A stretch of DNA of 64,000 nucleotides, from NCBI GenBank assembly GCA_977017575.1, contig CDRNVI010000014.1, positions 434,001-498,000 of the forward strand, read 5' to 3'. Shown here piece by piece: positions 29,690-40,051 of the stretch (positions are counted from its first letter, which is position 1; each line of letters opens with the position of its first letter). A program made the position numbers and the translations under genes. The notes below the pieces were generated by a model. The model saw only the letters and a list, made by a program, of their open reading frames with translations, searched no databases and was not told the origin of the DNA. This stretch comes from Paramoeba atlantica. Its lineage: Eukaryota; Discosea.

Positions 29690-31121
29690 AATGGATTCGA
29701 CAAAAGCAGTTCAAGTTTCACCAACAGTGTTGCAAGTCTCACCGGAAACACCCGTAACACACAACTTCCACGACTGCATATCGCCATCTCCGGAGCTATC
29801 CCAAAAGTGCAGGTCACCCAACACACGAGCTGCGGCAATGGACGATGAAGAAACGGGGGATGCTGTTACGCACGAAGCACGCAACACTACAATCGAATCC
29901 AAAAAAAATCAGAACAGTGCCATAATATTCGTAGGCCATAGCGAAGATGAAGTGGAGAAACGAGCCCTGGAGCTGATGCAGTCGGCGAAACCAATTTCTC
30001 AATTTCCCCTGTCTTCGGAAGAAATCTGGTCGCGCTCGAAAACCATAAAAAACGGAACGACCTGCACAGTAGCATGGACGTGGGACCGACAAACGACACT
30101 CAACATTTCGCTAGGAAAAGTGGTAAAAACGTACAAACGGGCATCCAAAGGTAAACTTACTATTCAATATACAGGAGTCGTTGGACATAAGGCAGGAGAG
30201 AATTTTGATGGATGTATCCCACCACAAGAAAACGTTCGTGTCTTTCAAATTCTGTGGCACTGCGCCCCTCCTCCGATAGATTTTACGACACCGGAAGTGC
30301 TTGAATACACACCGCCGGTGGGAAGCACCCAACAAACAGCTCCTGACGAAGACGTAGACCACCTACCAGTGCCAACGGCGCGCAGCTTCTCCCCTGAGTT
30401 TGTGCCGTGCGTAGTTGCGGTGTACCGGGATATTATGTTCGCCTATGAAAAAAGCGACTACGCTGGGCGCCACAAAATCTGGAATCAAACACTTTCAGCT
30501 ATGAAAGTCTCTCTGGTAACAATTCGAAGCTCTAGCGGACGACAACGACGGCGGAAACCACACAAGGAGCACACGAGCCCGCAGGACGGCTCATCAGAAG
30601 AGGCAAAGACAACTGCCGATGACGTGCGAGCAGTAAAGAAAGCGACAAGACTCGTGCTTGAGGGGTGCTCCACTAAAGCGGCCAAGGTCATGGGTCAGAC
30701 CTTCACCCGCAACATGCTGTCCGACGCCGAAACGCTGGAAAAATTGCGAATGCTTCACCCTGCACAAACATGTGACTTCAAACTGCCAGATGACGCGCCA
30801 ATCATCGCCGGGGTCTCTCCAGAGGAGCTGCGTGCAGCAGGTCGAAGGCTAGCGAAGGGAGTCAGCCCAGGCCCAACGGGAACGACTGACAACGTGCTAC
30901 GACTTCTGCTGGACGATGAAGTGTGCTGCACGAGCCTTTGTCACATGATGGCCGATCTACTGAACGGTTTTCTTTCGCGACAAGTTTTACGGCGGCTAAA
31001 CAGAGCGAGGTTGATCGCTATCCCGAAACCAGATGGAGGCGTTCGGCCAGTTGCTATGGGAGACGTTTTTGGAAAGTTAGCGGGAATCATTCTTTTTCAA
31101 CGCTATGAAAATACCCTGTGA
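29690..31121 (+). pseudogene. LINE B4, N-terminal half
   Basis: This plus-strand B-family frame opens at 29691 after a T-run and ends at a stop at 31119-31121. It has TCTVAWTWDRQTTLNIS, GHKAGENF, PPQENVRVF, a basic RQRRRKP stretch, and RT up to PKPDGGVRPVAMGDVFGKLAGIILFQRYE, the region before motif A. It is closest to B1. The remainder is replaced by the unrelated structured segment at 31122-31527. Confidence 0.82.
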
Positions 31122-31527
31122 CACAACCCGGTGCCAGTAAAACGAGGCACTAAATAATTAGGGTGGATGTCATTCTGGCAACGTAGAATGGGTGGCACCG
31201 CCCGGTACCGAATATAACAAGGTACTAAGAAACTAGGGTGGGTGCCATTCGGGCTAATCTTTGGAATGTGTTTGTGTTTTTTTTATCCACCCTCAAAAGA
31301 TAGAGTGGTTTTTTTGGTCAAGGGGCGCCTTATTTGCATTACCTAAGGCGCAGGGGTATAGCGCACCCCACCTCCCTAGCTGTAACCTAACTCCTCTCCA
31401 AGCGGAGGTCAGCCGTAGCTTGCTATGGCTGGCTCTCCGGATACGTCGCAAGACGTATTCGGACTGCCCGTTTGGGGAGTTGAGGGGCCATAACTTTTCG
31501 GAGTCAAAAGGCCCAATACATCATCAT
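31122..31527. other. noncoding segment: tandem ~75 bp repeat and structured RNA candidate
   Basis: About 31130-31260 holds two diverged copies of a ~75 bp unit (CCCGGTGCC...AGGGTGGATGTCATTC and CCCGGTACC...AGGGTGGGTGCCATTC). At 31385-31495, AACTCC/GGAGTT closes a region with CTCC-AAGC-GGAG, an AGCCGTAGC/GCTATGGCT helix, and an 11 bp stem (CCGGATACGTC/GACGTATTCGG) capped by GCAA. I do not recognise it. It could be the 3' UTR of an unlisted element. Confidence 0.5.
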
Positions 31528-31890
31528 CATATACTACAAACAAGAAAAACAGTAAAAATTAAAACAAGCAATCCATGCCCAATCCATTCGCGCGTTCCGG
31601 ACCGGGTCTTTCGACCTCTCCACGGCCTGACTTGTGAACCCTTCCCTTGTTATATGGGAGGGCGCAGGCGCGGGCCTGTGTCGACAGCGACACGGTCACG
31701 AAACAGGATGCTGGCCGACGGGGAGGAGATTCACTGCCCGTGTACTACCTCACTTGGGGTACCTAGCCCTCGCGGGCTAGGCGTGAGTATAGACTCTGTC
31801 GACCCGACCAGCATCCGGGCTCACATTAGAGAGCCTCACTCATGAGAGCAAGGCTTGAGAATAGGTGGGTAAGACACAGTGGGTAGGGGC
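31528..31890 (-). other. 3' UTR of LINE A2 with structured RNA domain
   Basis: It matches the A1, A3 and A6 UTRs, including GTGTCG-ACAG-CGACAC and the long GGATGCTGG/CCAGCATCC stem. An extra module at about 31815-31865 (CTCAC...GCAAGGCTTGAG) follows. The distal tail and poly(A) are missing; the sequence switches at about 31527. Confidence 0.75.
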
Positions 31891-34800
31891 TTATGCCCCT
31901 ACCAAAGACCCCGCTGGATCCGCCACGGGGATGCGTGACACCATCATCCGGGCCTGCGAACGCATGAGCGTAACATTCAGCTCCGTCAAGAGTTCATTTC
32001 GCGCTTGGCTCCGTGACAGAAACCCCTTGGACGCATTCGCCCGTTGCGTTCCGATATCCCGGAGTAACGCTAGGGCACTTTCACTCCAGGACCCAAAGGA
32101 CTCTACAACCATTGCTGTGAAGAGATGCCCGGCTTCGTCTGCTTCTTGTCGCTGTCGCGCCTTGGTCTCGGCATAGTGCGCGGCAAAAGACCCTGGGGTC
32201 ACCCAGCTAGCATTACGGACTGAGTCCAAATACTTTAATTGCTGGGCGTGGGTGACCGCAAAGTCCAATACCATGCCTTGCGCCCGAGTCCCTTTTGCCA
32301 AGGATGCAGTGGGCAGGAAGACATCCGCAGGCCTCGTGAGAGCTCCTCCGGGGCCTCGGTTTCCGAGACTCATCTCGCGCCGTGGTCCCAATTGGGCCTT
32401 GGAACAGAAAGATGTGAATTGTTGTGCCAGGGAGTTGTGGCGGGCGATGATGCCATGCCCATTTTTACAGAGCAAGGCGTGTTCACCGTTCTTGAGGAGA
32501 GGGAGGGCACAGCCTTCGGCGGGACAAGGCCTATCCTCTGGGAAAACATCCACCCCCAACCACCAACGTGATAGCGTCCGGAACTCCGTGGGGGTGAAAG
32601 CCAACCCTCTTTGCTTTGAGGGTGTCACAAAAACCCAGTTTCCGGCCCCTTTACCTGACTGAGAAACCCAGCGTGCCCTTGTTCGGGCGTCTGCCCTTGC
32701 GTAAGCAGCATAGAACTCCTGTTCAGCGATTGCGTGGCTCAGGTGTTTTTGTCGTGGTACGATGGTTTCTGGTTCTGTGGTGTCGGGTAAAAGGGGGTGG
32801 CGGAGGGAATGGGAAAGTTTTCTTTTCGCCGGGCGTGACTGGGCGTCCCGTGCCTCGTTGTGGTAGTCTGGTGAGCTTGGCTTGAGGATACGTCCAGTAT
32901 ACAGATCGACCAGGACAGTCCCAACTTTTTGATTTATTTCGCGTGCCGAATCAAGAAACCCTTCAGCTTCGGCTGCATCCCACTTATCCTTGTCGGAGGC
33001 AAAAGCCACAGAAGAAACGTATGCGGCCGAGTGGTGAAGCAACGATGAGCGAAGGCCGAATCCCCCGTAACGTTTGGGCCGTTGTAGTTGGTCAAGGGCG
33101 GGAAGATCAAGAGGAAAAAGTGCGTGTTCCACAGCGCGCATGAGGTGAAAATCCAGCTGACGACAGAGTTCTCCGAGGCCTTGGGGAGGGGTGGTACGCA
33201 GTGCGTATACCATTTGGCAGAATCCGGCGCACTGCCTTATAAGGGCGAGGGCCACTTGCGGGTCTTCTATCAGGGAAATGGCTTCCAACGTATCGCGGGC
33301 TGGCTCGATCGCGTGTGTCCTTAGGAAATTCGCACAGTGTTCTGGAGAGCCCACCGGACTCCCAAGGATATCAAAGTTTCCGTCATACCTTATTTTGTCG
33401 CTAGGAATGTCGGGGAAAAAAGCAGAGGTGTGGGCAGACGCAGGGGGGGTGATGATTTCACATTTTGAGAGGTTCAGAAAGAGTCCCCACTGAGTTCCCA
33501 CTTCCGCGAGAACGTCTAGTGCCTTCCGGACTTCCCGTGGTTCGCCAATGATCACACCGTCATCGAGATACCATAACTGTGTTTGGAGCTTTGTACGCGA
33601 TGCGATTTCCTCCGTTGCCCCCGACAAAACCAAAGAGAACAGGAGGGGACCTAGGGGATCACCTTGCTGCACGCCCTCGGCCGAAGGAATTAAATTGTCA
33701 CCAAATGTTAGACAGCTGTGGTTGGCGTAACACCACTCAACCCATGGGGACAACTCGGGGAAATGCTTTCGCGTGAGGAAGATAAACACCGGCCTACTGA
33801 CATTGTTAAAGGCGTTGCGGAGATCCACTTTACAGAAGGTTATATTTTCGTTTTCCATGTTGTTGAGCATCAACCTACGACAATTGTGAATGACTCGCTC
33901 TGCTCCGGCGGGCGCCGCGACGCCGTACTGTTTGCGGCCGAAGAAGGAACTTGCCTTTTCCTTTAAAGAAAGACACGCTGCCTTGCTGACCAAACGTCGT
34001 AGCGTTTCCCCCGCAGCAATAGGCCTCACGTCTTCTTCGTCCTTTTCGAGCGCGCAGAGTCGTGCACCTGCAAAGAAGGGGTGTACTTCATCCGGGCCTC
34101 TGCCTGCTAAAAGGTGGTTCACAAAGGACGTGAGCGCCAGGAGTGGATCCATGTACTGGTCAACATGCTCTTGCAGTGCTGCTTGTAGGTGTTCGGGTCG
34201 AAGACCCATGGTTCCGGCGGAGGAGCCGCGGTGAAAACTATTCACGGCCTTTTTTACTTCCGATTCGTCCAGCTGTAAAAAGTCTTCTTTCAATGGTGGC
34301 AAAGGGCAGGAGATAGGATTCCCGTGGGAGCTAGGATGTTTCCTTTGCAACTTTCGCAATGTTTCTTCGTTGTGCGGCGCGAGGGGAGCTGCCGTCAGGG
34401 CTGCCATTCCTCTGGAAAATTCCCCGTCACGGACCAGAAGTTCTGCTCGTACTATAGCCTTTTCCACGTCGTTCTCGTTGCTCGTGTTCTTCGGGCGTTT
34501 TCTCTCGTGATCGGACACAGCTTGAGACCAAAGGGTCGAGTATTGTCCTTCCATCCAAAGCTCCATTCTTTTGAGAATGTACGACGAGTAAGTGATATGG
34601 GCTTTACGGCCTCCTCGGAACGGGGCTGGAAGGACGCACTTTGGAAGTAAGGCAAGGAGCGTCCACGCCCTCACTGAATTTTCGCGCACCGCTGTGGATA
34701 GGGCGTAAGTCAATATCTGGGCCCACATGCGTCGGCATCGGTGTGGGACGTCTTTGCAGGTGTTTATCGGTGTCGTGCATATTTGCTCCAGAGAGGGTAG

Positions 34801-35685
34801 CTCGGCCGTGCCCTGAACATCGTAGATGGCTTCTCCTAGGCATTCCGAGGGTTGCGAGGGTGGAGGTGATTGCACGGCGTGCCCTTTGCATTGGTTCACG
34901 TGCGCCGTCTTTTTGTTGAGAGCGTAATGTCGACCGCATGCGGCGCACAGAAAGCGGCCCTCTTTCTCCCACCAAACACTGGAAATTGCTTCCCCATGCC
35001 TGTAGGCCACGTGGTGGTAATAGTACTGCCACTGCCCTCCGTGGGCTTGCGTCTTCCAGGTACACCCATCTGCAGGGCACTCTCGTTGCGGCGGATCTTC
35101 CTCAGAAATGGGCGGGGTCGCAGGAACCTGGTCACTTGCCAGGGTCGGGGCCTGAGGAGTGGTCACTCGTGATACGTTTTCCGTAGGTTCGAGAACGTGG
35201 GGGCCCCGCGTGGTCTTGTAGTCCGCGGTTTCCGCTTTTCTTGCATTGGCTTTCTCTCGGGCCTTCTGAGGTTTCGTAGCGCCCCGAAGCTGACCCTTAG
35301 AACTCGGAGGTGTGGCGGAAGCTCTTCGACGAGGGAATTTCTTAGCCATGGAATTATTATCAAGCTGTGTGGTATCAACTTCGAGATTCGATCTGATGAG
35401 AACACGTGAGTGGTTCGTTTCTTCGTCGCCTCCATTTTCGCATCCTGTATCAGGCGTTTGTTGTTGAGTTAAGATGGAGGCGGCATTCGCGCACCAGTCA
35501 TTAGGGACATTCGCAGGAATCGGAGTTGTATATAGCAGATCATTATACGTGCTTGGATGCTTGATGAGGTGTGCGTTTCCAGCAAATTGGTCCCAAGATC
35601 CAGGTAGATGTGTGGATTCCTCTTGTAGGAATGTATCGTCGTCCATGAGGGGAAGTGTCTCTTCGTGTGGGCTGATACCAGACAT
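31891..35685 (-). CDS. LINE A2 polyprotein: zinc fingers, RT, RLE (intact)
   Basis: This 1,264 aa ORF starts at the first AUG after the SL (35685). It is a diverged subfamily of A1 with the same order: N-terminal GSWDQFAGN...YTTPIP segment; zinc fingers ECPADGCTW...H...H and FLCAACGRHY...H...C; RT with KVDLRNAFNNV, GVQQGDPLGPL and WYLDDG; then CPAEGC...H...C and RPADVFLP...VLDFAVTHAQ of the restriction-like endonuclease. No internal stops. With A1 and B2 it is one of three apparently intact LINEs here. Confidence 0.92.
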   Translation of the reverse strand: MSGISPHEETLPLMDDDTFLQEESTHLPGSWDQFAGNAHLIKHPSTYNDLLYTTPIPANVPNDWCANAASILTQQQTPDTGCENGGDEETNHSRVLIRSNLEVDTTQLDNNSMAKKFPRRRASATPPSSKGQLRGATKPQKAREKANARKAETADYKTTRGPHVLEPTENVSRVTTPQAPTLASDQVPATPPISEEDPPQRECPADGCTWKTQAHGGQWQYYYHHVAYRHGEAISSVWWEKEGRFLCAACGRHYALNKKTAHVNQCKGHAVQSPPPSQPSECLGEAIYDVQGTAELPSLEQICTTPINTCKDVPHRCRRMWAQILTYALSTAVRENSVRAWTLLALLPKCVLPAPFRGGRKAHITYSSYILKRMELWMEGQYSTLWSQAVSDHERKRPKNTSNENDVEKAIVRAELLVRDGEFSRGMAALTAAPLAPHNEETLRKLQRKHPSSHGNPISCPLPPLKEDFLQLDESEVKKAVNSFHRGSSAGTMGLRPEHLQAALQEHVDQYMDPLLALTSFVNHLLAGRGPDEVHPFFAGARLCALEKDEEDVRPIAAGETLRRLVSKAACLSLKEKASSFFGRKQYGVAAPAGAERVIHNCRRLMLNNMENENITFCKVDLRNAFNNVSRPVFIFLTRKHFPELSPWVEWCYANHSCLTFGDNLIPSAEGVQQGDPLGPLLFSLVLSGATEEIASRTKLQTQLWYLDDGVIIGEPREVRKALDVLAEVGTQWGLFLNLSKCEIITPPASAHTSAFFPDIPSDKIRYDGNFDILGSPVGSPEHCANFLRTHAIEPARDTLEAISLIEDPQVALALIRQCAGFCQMVYALRTTPPQGLGELCRQLDFHLMRAVEHALFPLDLPALDQLQRPKRYGGFGLRSSLLHHSAAYVSSVAFASDKDKWDAAEAEGFLDSAREINQKVGTVLVDLYTGRILKPSSPDYHNEARDAQSRPAKRKLSHSLRHPLLPDTTEPETIVPRQKHLSHAIAEQEFYAAYARADARTRARWVSQSGKGAGNWVFVTPSKQRGLAFTPTEFRTLSRWWLGVDVFPEDRPCPAEGCALPLLKNGEHALLCKNGHGIIARHNSLAQQFTSFCSKAQLGPRREMSLGNRGPGGALTRPADVFLPTASLAKGTRAQGMVLDFAVTHAQQLKYLDSVRNASWVTPGSFAAHYAETKARQRQEADEAGHLFTAMVVESFGSWSESALALLRDIGTQRANASKGFLSRSQARNELLTELNVTLMRSQARMMVSRIPVADPAGSLVGA

Positions 35686-35730
35686 TGAGAGTAACCCGTA
35701 CCTCGGAAAGAGATGAAATAGAAAATAATT

Positions 35731-35762
35731 CAACAAGGTACAGAAACTGTATCTTTATCGTT
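35731..35762 (-). other. spliced leader of LINE A2
   Basis: The minus strand reads AACGATAAAGATACAG then TTTCTGTACCTTGTTG, 45 nt before the A2 AUG. Upstream, a 6 nt GGGGAG separates it from the poly(A) of G copy 1 (T at 35769-35786). Confidence 0.8.
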
Positions 35763-35768
35763 CTCCCC

Positions 35769-37906
35769 TTTTTTTTTTTTTTTTTTCTGAGCCTTCTCCC
35801 AAAGATCGTTCGTATTATCCTAAATCTCGCAGGCATTCTAAACACGGATAATCGTTGTGAATAATAATAAGAACTTTTAAGAGCTTTTCTAATGTGCGAA
35901 CTTGTTGGTCGACTCACTGACGCAGTCCACCAATCCAATGTGCTTCTGGAATATACTCGCGGAGCTGCGATACAATAGTATACGCTGCTAGCTTTTCTAT
36001 CTCAAGTTGGAAGGCCTCACGTACGTCTTCGTACTTTTGTTTGGCTCGTTGGGATAATGCCTTGAGGAGGGTTTTGGTGTCGTTGTGCAGAAGACCGCAG
36101 TCAGAGGCGGCCAGGCAACGAAAAGAGTCGCTTTCTACGCCTTTCTCCGTAACGTACTTTTTGAATTTCTTGTCGAGCACGTGCTGCATCAGCGCTGTAC
36201 TTGTTTGTTTGGCATAGCTGCTGCAACAAGTGTGAACAACGGTAAAATCATACAGGACCTCCCCCATGTGGGGCCACATAATAGCAAGATCAGGACCGGA
36301 TCGGATTCTGCGGGCTTTGCAAGGATGATGTTCAGCTACTTCCGCTGAGATGGAACACTTGCACTTAGTACAGAAAAACGAAGAATGGATGCGCGGTTCG
36401 ATAATACAAGGGAGACCAGCTTTGGAGCACAAATCTGCGAGGTACCTCACTATGTGTGAGTGCTTTCTGGTGCAATTCATGCCCGAGCACCGGGAGCATC
36501 CTGCGACGTGTGGTATAATGCTGGTAGGAGATTCATGGCCACAGCATCCAGGGCATATAACATCGGCCGGTGCGTTATGTAATCCGATGCCCAAACGCAT
36601 CATCAAAGTGTATCGGAAGAGGTACGGGTTTACATAATTGCTGGTGCTTTCTAAATGCATGTTTGATTCCTTTGTACGCTTCAATAAAAGTCCCATGTGA
36701 GAATCCTTCTGCAGCTCAGTTATCTGTTTATCGTGTTCTGCACTTAGCTTCTTTTTCAATAGCTTGCGCGCTGCCTCTCCTCGACTTTGCGGTTGTTTCA
36801 CAGCTTTTTCGCTGCCTTTCTGATCTACCGGAGCGTTATTGGGTTTAAGGTGCTCATCAATAGATTTGCTGGCAGTTTCGAAGAAATGTTTTTGCTTCAG
36901 AGTCGAGGAAATTAAGCCTAGGCCACCGAGTTTCTGTGGTAGAGCGGCGAGTTTCAGGGCGTTTGCGTCTGCTCCACTCCACTTTTCTAGAACTTTGTTT
37001 ACTTGGTTCTCGAAGGATTGTGCTAGTTGGAAAGTAGCGCCTGGCCGATGTACTCGTAGATGGTAATCGTGCCGTGGAATCGTACAACGGCGGAGAATGG
37101 CAAGAGACAAATTACTGGGACCCATAAGCAACAACCTGCGGAATAGGCACTTGTGTTTCTCCATTTTCTTGATCAGCAGATTTTCCACGACTTGGTCTGT
37201 GCCTACGTATGCGCCTAAGACTTTTATCGCATCACTGCAAAAGTTTACTCCAAGTTTTTCCAACGGAGGAGGCTGAGCTATGTTGGGAATGTTCTTCTGA
37301 AACCAATCGCATTTCTGGAAATTAATTCGGAGGTTCATCTCTGCGGCGATCTCACGCAGGTAAAAGAAAGCTGCCTCCAATGCTTGCACGTTTTTGGAGC
37401 TCAAAGTCACATCGTCTTGGTATGCTCGGATCTTCACGTCAGGATAGAGGTGCATGAGTTCTCGTAGCGGGCCTTGCAAAAGTGCGCAGAAGTACATTGA
37501 TGAAAGTGCCGATCCTTGGCGAATTCCTGAAGAGCTTTCGATGGTAGCAAACAGAGCATTGTGCGCAAAAAATAGCAGCTCAGAGGGAATCCCATATTCT
37601 AGGTAGAATAGGCGCATGAAAGGCTTGAAAATGGGATTACCAAGGAGTGCCTCAGCAGTTGTCTTGCGCTTGTGCTACACTTTTCTTTTTCCGTACGAGA
37701 CTAGAAACCGCTTCGTTCCATAGCGCTAAGAATTCTCCATTGCGCCATCTAGCTAGACACTTCTTCACATGGGAAGCGTACGACGCTTTCGCGCGGTTAC
37801 CTCCGCGGTGGGGGGCAGGTAAAACGCACTTGGGCAACATGGCGAGAAGCGTCCACGCTTGGAGTGTGTTTTCGCAGATCGCCGTGGATATACATCCACA
37901 ATTCTA
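35769..37906 (-). pseudogene. LINE G array, copy 1
   Basis: From poly(A) (T35769-35786) this unit holds the 3' UTR, an ORF to 35914 (567 aa from MRLFYLEYG, open upstream to about 37650), and a ~255 bp A-type fragment at the 5' end. The ORF starts mid-RT with GIRQGSALSS and AYQDDVTLSS, and carries the RLE: CPGCCGHES...H...C, RKHSHIVRYL, CTKCK...H...C, SGPDLAIMW and LYDFTVVH. Motif A is absent, so the RT is incomplete. The A-type fragment encodes MLPKCVLPAPHRGGNRAK..., out of frame. A few substitutions distinguish it from copies 2-4. Confidence 0.85.
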
Positions 37907-40051
37907 TTTTTTTTTTTTTTTTTTTTTTTTTCTGAGCCTTCTCCCAAAGATCGTTCGTATTATCCTAAATCTCGCAGGCATTCTAAACACGGATAATCGT
38001 TGTGAATAATAATAAGAACTTTTAAGAGCTTTTCTAATGTGCGAACTTGTTGGTCGACTCACTGACGCAGTCCACCAATCCAATGTGCTTCTGGAATATA
38101 CTCGCGGAGCTGCGATACAATAGTATACGCTGCTAGCTTTTCTATCTCGAGTTGGAAGGCCTCACGTACGTCTTCGTACTTTTGTTTGGCTCGTTGGGAT
38201 AATGCCTTGAGGAGGGTTTTGGTGTCGTTGTGCAGAAGACCGCAGTCAGAGGCGGCCAGGCAACGAAAAGAGTCGCTTTCTACGCCTTTCTCCGTAACGT
38301 ACTTCTTGAATTTCTTGTCGAGCACGTGCTGCATCAGCGCTGTACTTGTTTGTTTGGCATAGCTGCTGCAACAAGTGTGAACAACGGTAAAATCATACAG
38401 GACCTCCCCCATGTGGGGCCACATAATAGCAAGATCAGGACCGGATCGGATTCTGCGGGCTTTGCAAGGATGATGTTCAGCTACTTCCGCTGAGATGGAA
38501 CACTTGCACTTAGTACAGAAAAACGAAGAATGGATGCGCGGTTCGATAATACAAGGGAGACCAGCTTTGGAGCACAAATCTGCGAGGTACCTCACTATGT
38601 GTGAGTGCTTTCTGGTGCAATTCATGCCCGAGCACCGGGAGCATCCTGCGACGTGTGGTATAATGCTGGTAGGAGATTCATGGCCACAGCATCCAGGGCA
38701 TATAACATCGGCCGGTGCGTTATGTAATCCGATGCCCAAACGCATCATCAAAGTGTATCGGAAGAGGTACGGGTTTACATAATTGCTGGTGCTTTCTAAA
38801 TGCATGTTTGATTCCTTTGTACGCTTCAATAAAAGTCCCATGTGAGAATCCTTCTGCAGCTCAGTTATCTGTTTATCGTGTTCTGCACTTAGCTTCTTTT
38901 TCAATAGCTTGCGCGCTGCCTCTCCTCGACTTTGCGGTTGTTTCACAGCTTTTTCGCTGCCTTTCTGATCTACCGGAGCGTTATTGGGTTTAAGGTGCTC
39001 ATCAATAGATTTGCTGGCAGTTTCGAAGAAATGTTTTTGCTTCAGAGTCGAGGAAATTAAGCCTAGGCCACCGAGTTTCTGTGGTAGAGCGGCGAGTTTC
39101 AGGGCGTTTGCGTCTGCTCCACTCCACTTTTCTAGAACTTTGTTTACTTGGTTCTCGAAGGATTGTGCTAGTTGGAAAGTAGCGCCTGGCCGATGTACTC
39201 GTAGATGGTAATCGTGCCGTGGAATCGTACAACGGCGGAGAATGGCAAGAGACAAATTACTGGGACCCATAAGCAACAACCTGCGGAATAGGCACTTGTG
39301 TTTCTCCATTTTCTTGATCAGCAGATTTTCCACGACTTGGTCTGTGCCTACGTATGCGCCTAAGACTTTTATCGCATCACTGCAAAAGTTTACTCCAAGT
39401 TTTTCCAACGGAGGAGGCTGAGCTATGTTGGGAATGTTCTTCTGAAACCAATCGCATTTCTGGAAATTAATTCGGAGGTTCATCTCTGCGGCGATCTCAC
39501 GCAGGTAAAAGAAAGCTGCCTCCAATGCTTGCACGTTTTTGGAGCTCAAAGTCACATCGTCTTGGTATGCTCGGATCTTCACGTCAGGATAGAGGTGCAT
39601 GAGTTCTCGTAGCGGGCCTTGCAAAAGTGCGCAGAAGTACATTGATGAAAGTGCCGATCCTTGGCGAATTCCTGAAGAGCTTTCGATGGTAGCAAACAGA
39701 GCATTGTGCGCAAAAAATAGCAGCTCAGAGGGAATCCCATATTCTAGGTAGAATAGGCGCATGAAAGGCTTGAAAATGGGATTACCAAGGAGTGCCTCAG
39801 CAGTTGTCTTGCGCTTGTGCTACACTTTTCTTTTTCCGTACGAGACTAGAAACCGCTTCGTTCCATAGCGCTAAGAATTCTCCATTGCGCCATCTAGCTA
39901 GACACTTCTTCACATGGGAAGCGTACGACGCTTTCGCGCGGTTACCTCCGCGGTGGGGGGCAGGTAAAACGCACTTGGGCAACATGGCGAGAAGCGTCCA
40001 CGCTTGGAGTGTGTTTTCGCAGATCGCCGTGGATATACATCCACAATTCTA
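37907..40051 (-). pseudogene. LINE G array, copy 2
   Basis: This is the same chimeric unit as copy 1, ~2,145 bp, beginning with poly(A) T37907-37931 and ORF 38059-39762 (567 aa, identical protein). Shared junctions at both ends show it arose by duplication of an already chimeric unit and not by independent truncations. Confidence 0.85.

Noticed and set aside
37652-37840. 62 aa ORF MLPKCVLPAPHRGG... as a separate small gene
   Set aside because: It is an internal piece of an A-type LINE ORF (compare AMLPKCLLPAPHRGG in A1) repeated in each array unit, not an independent gene.
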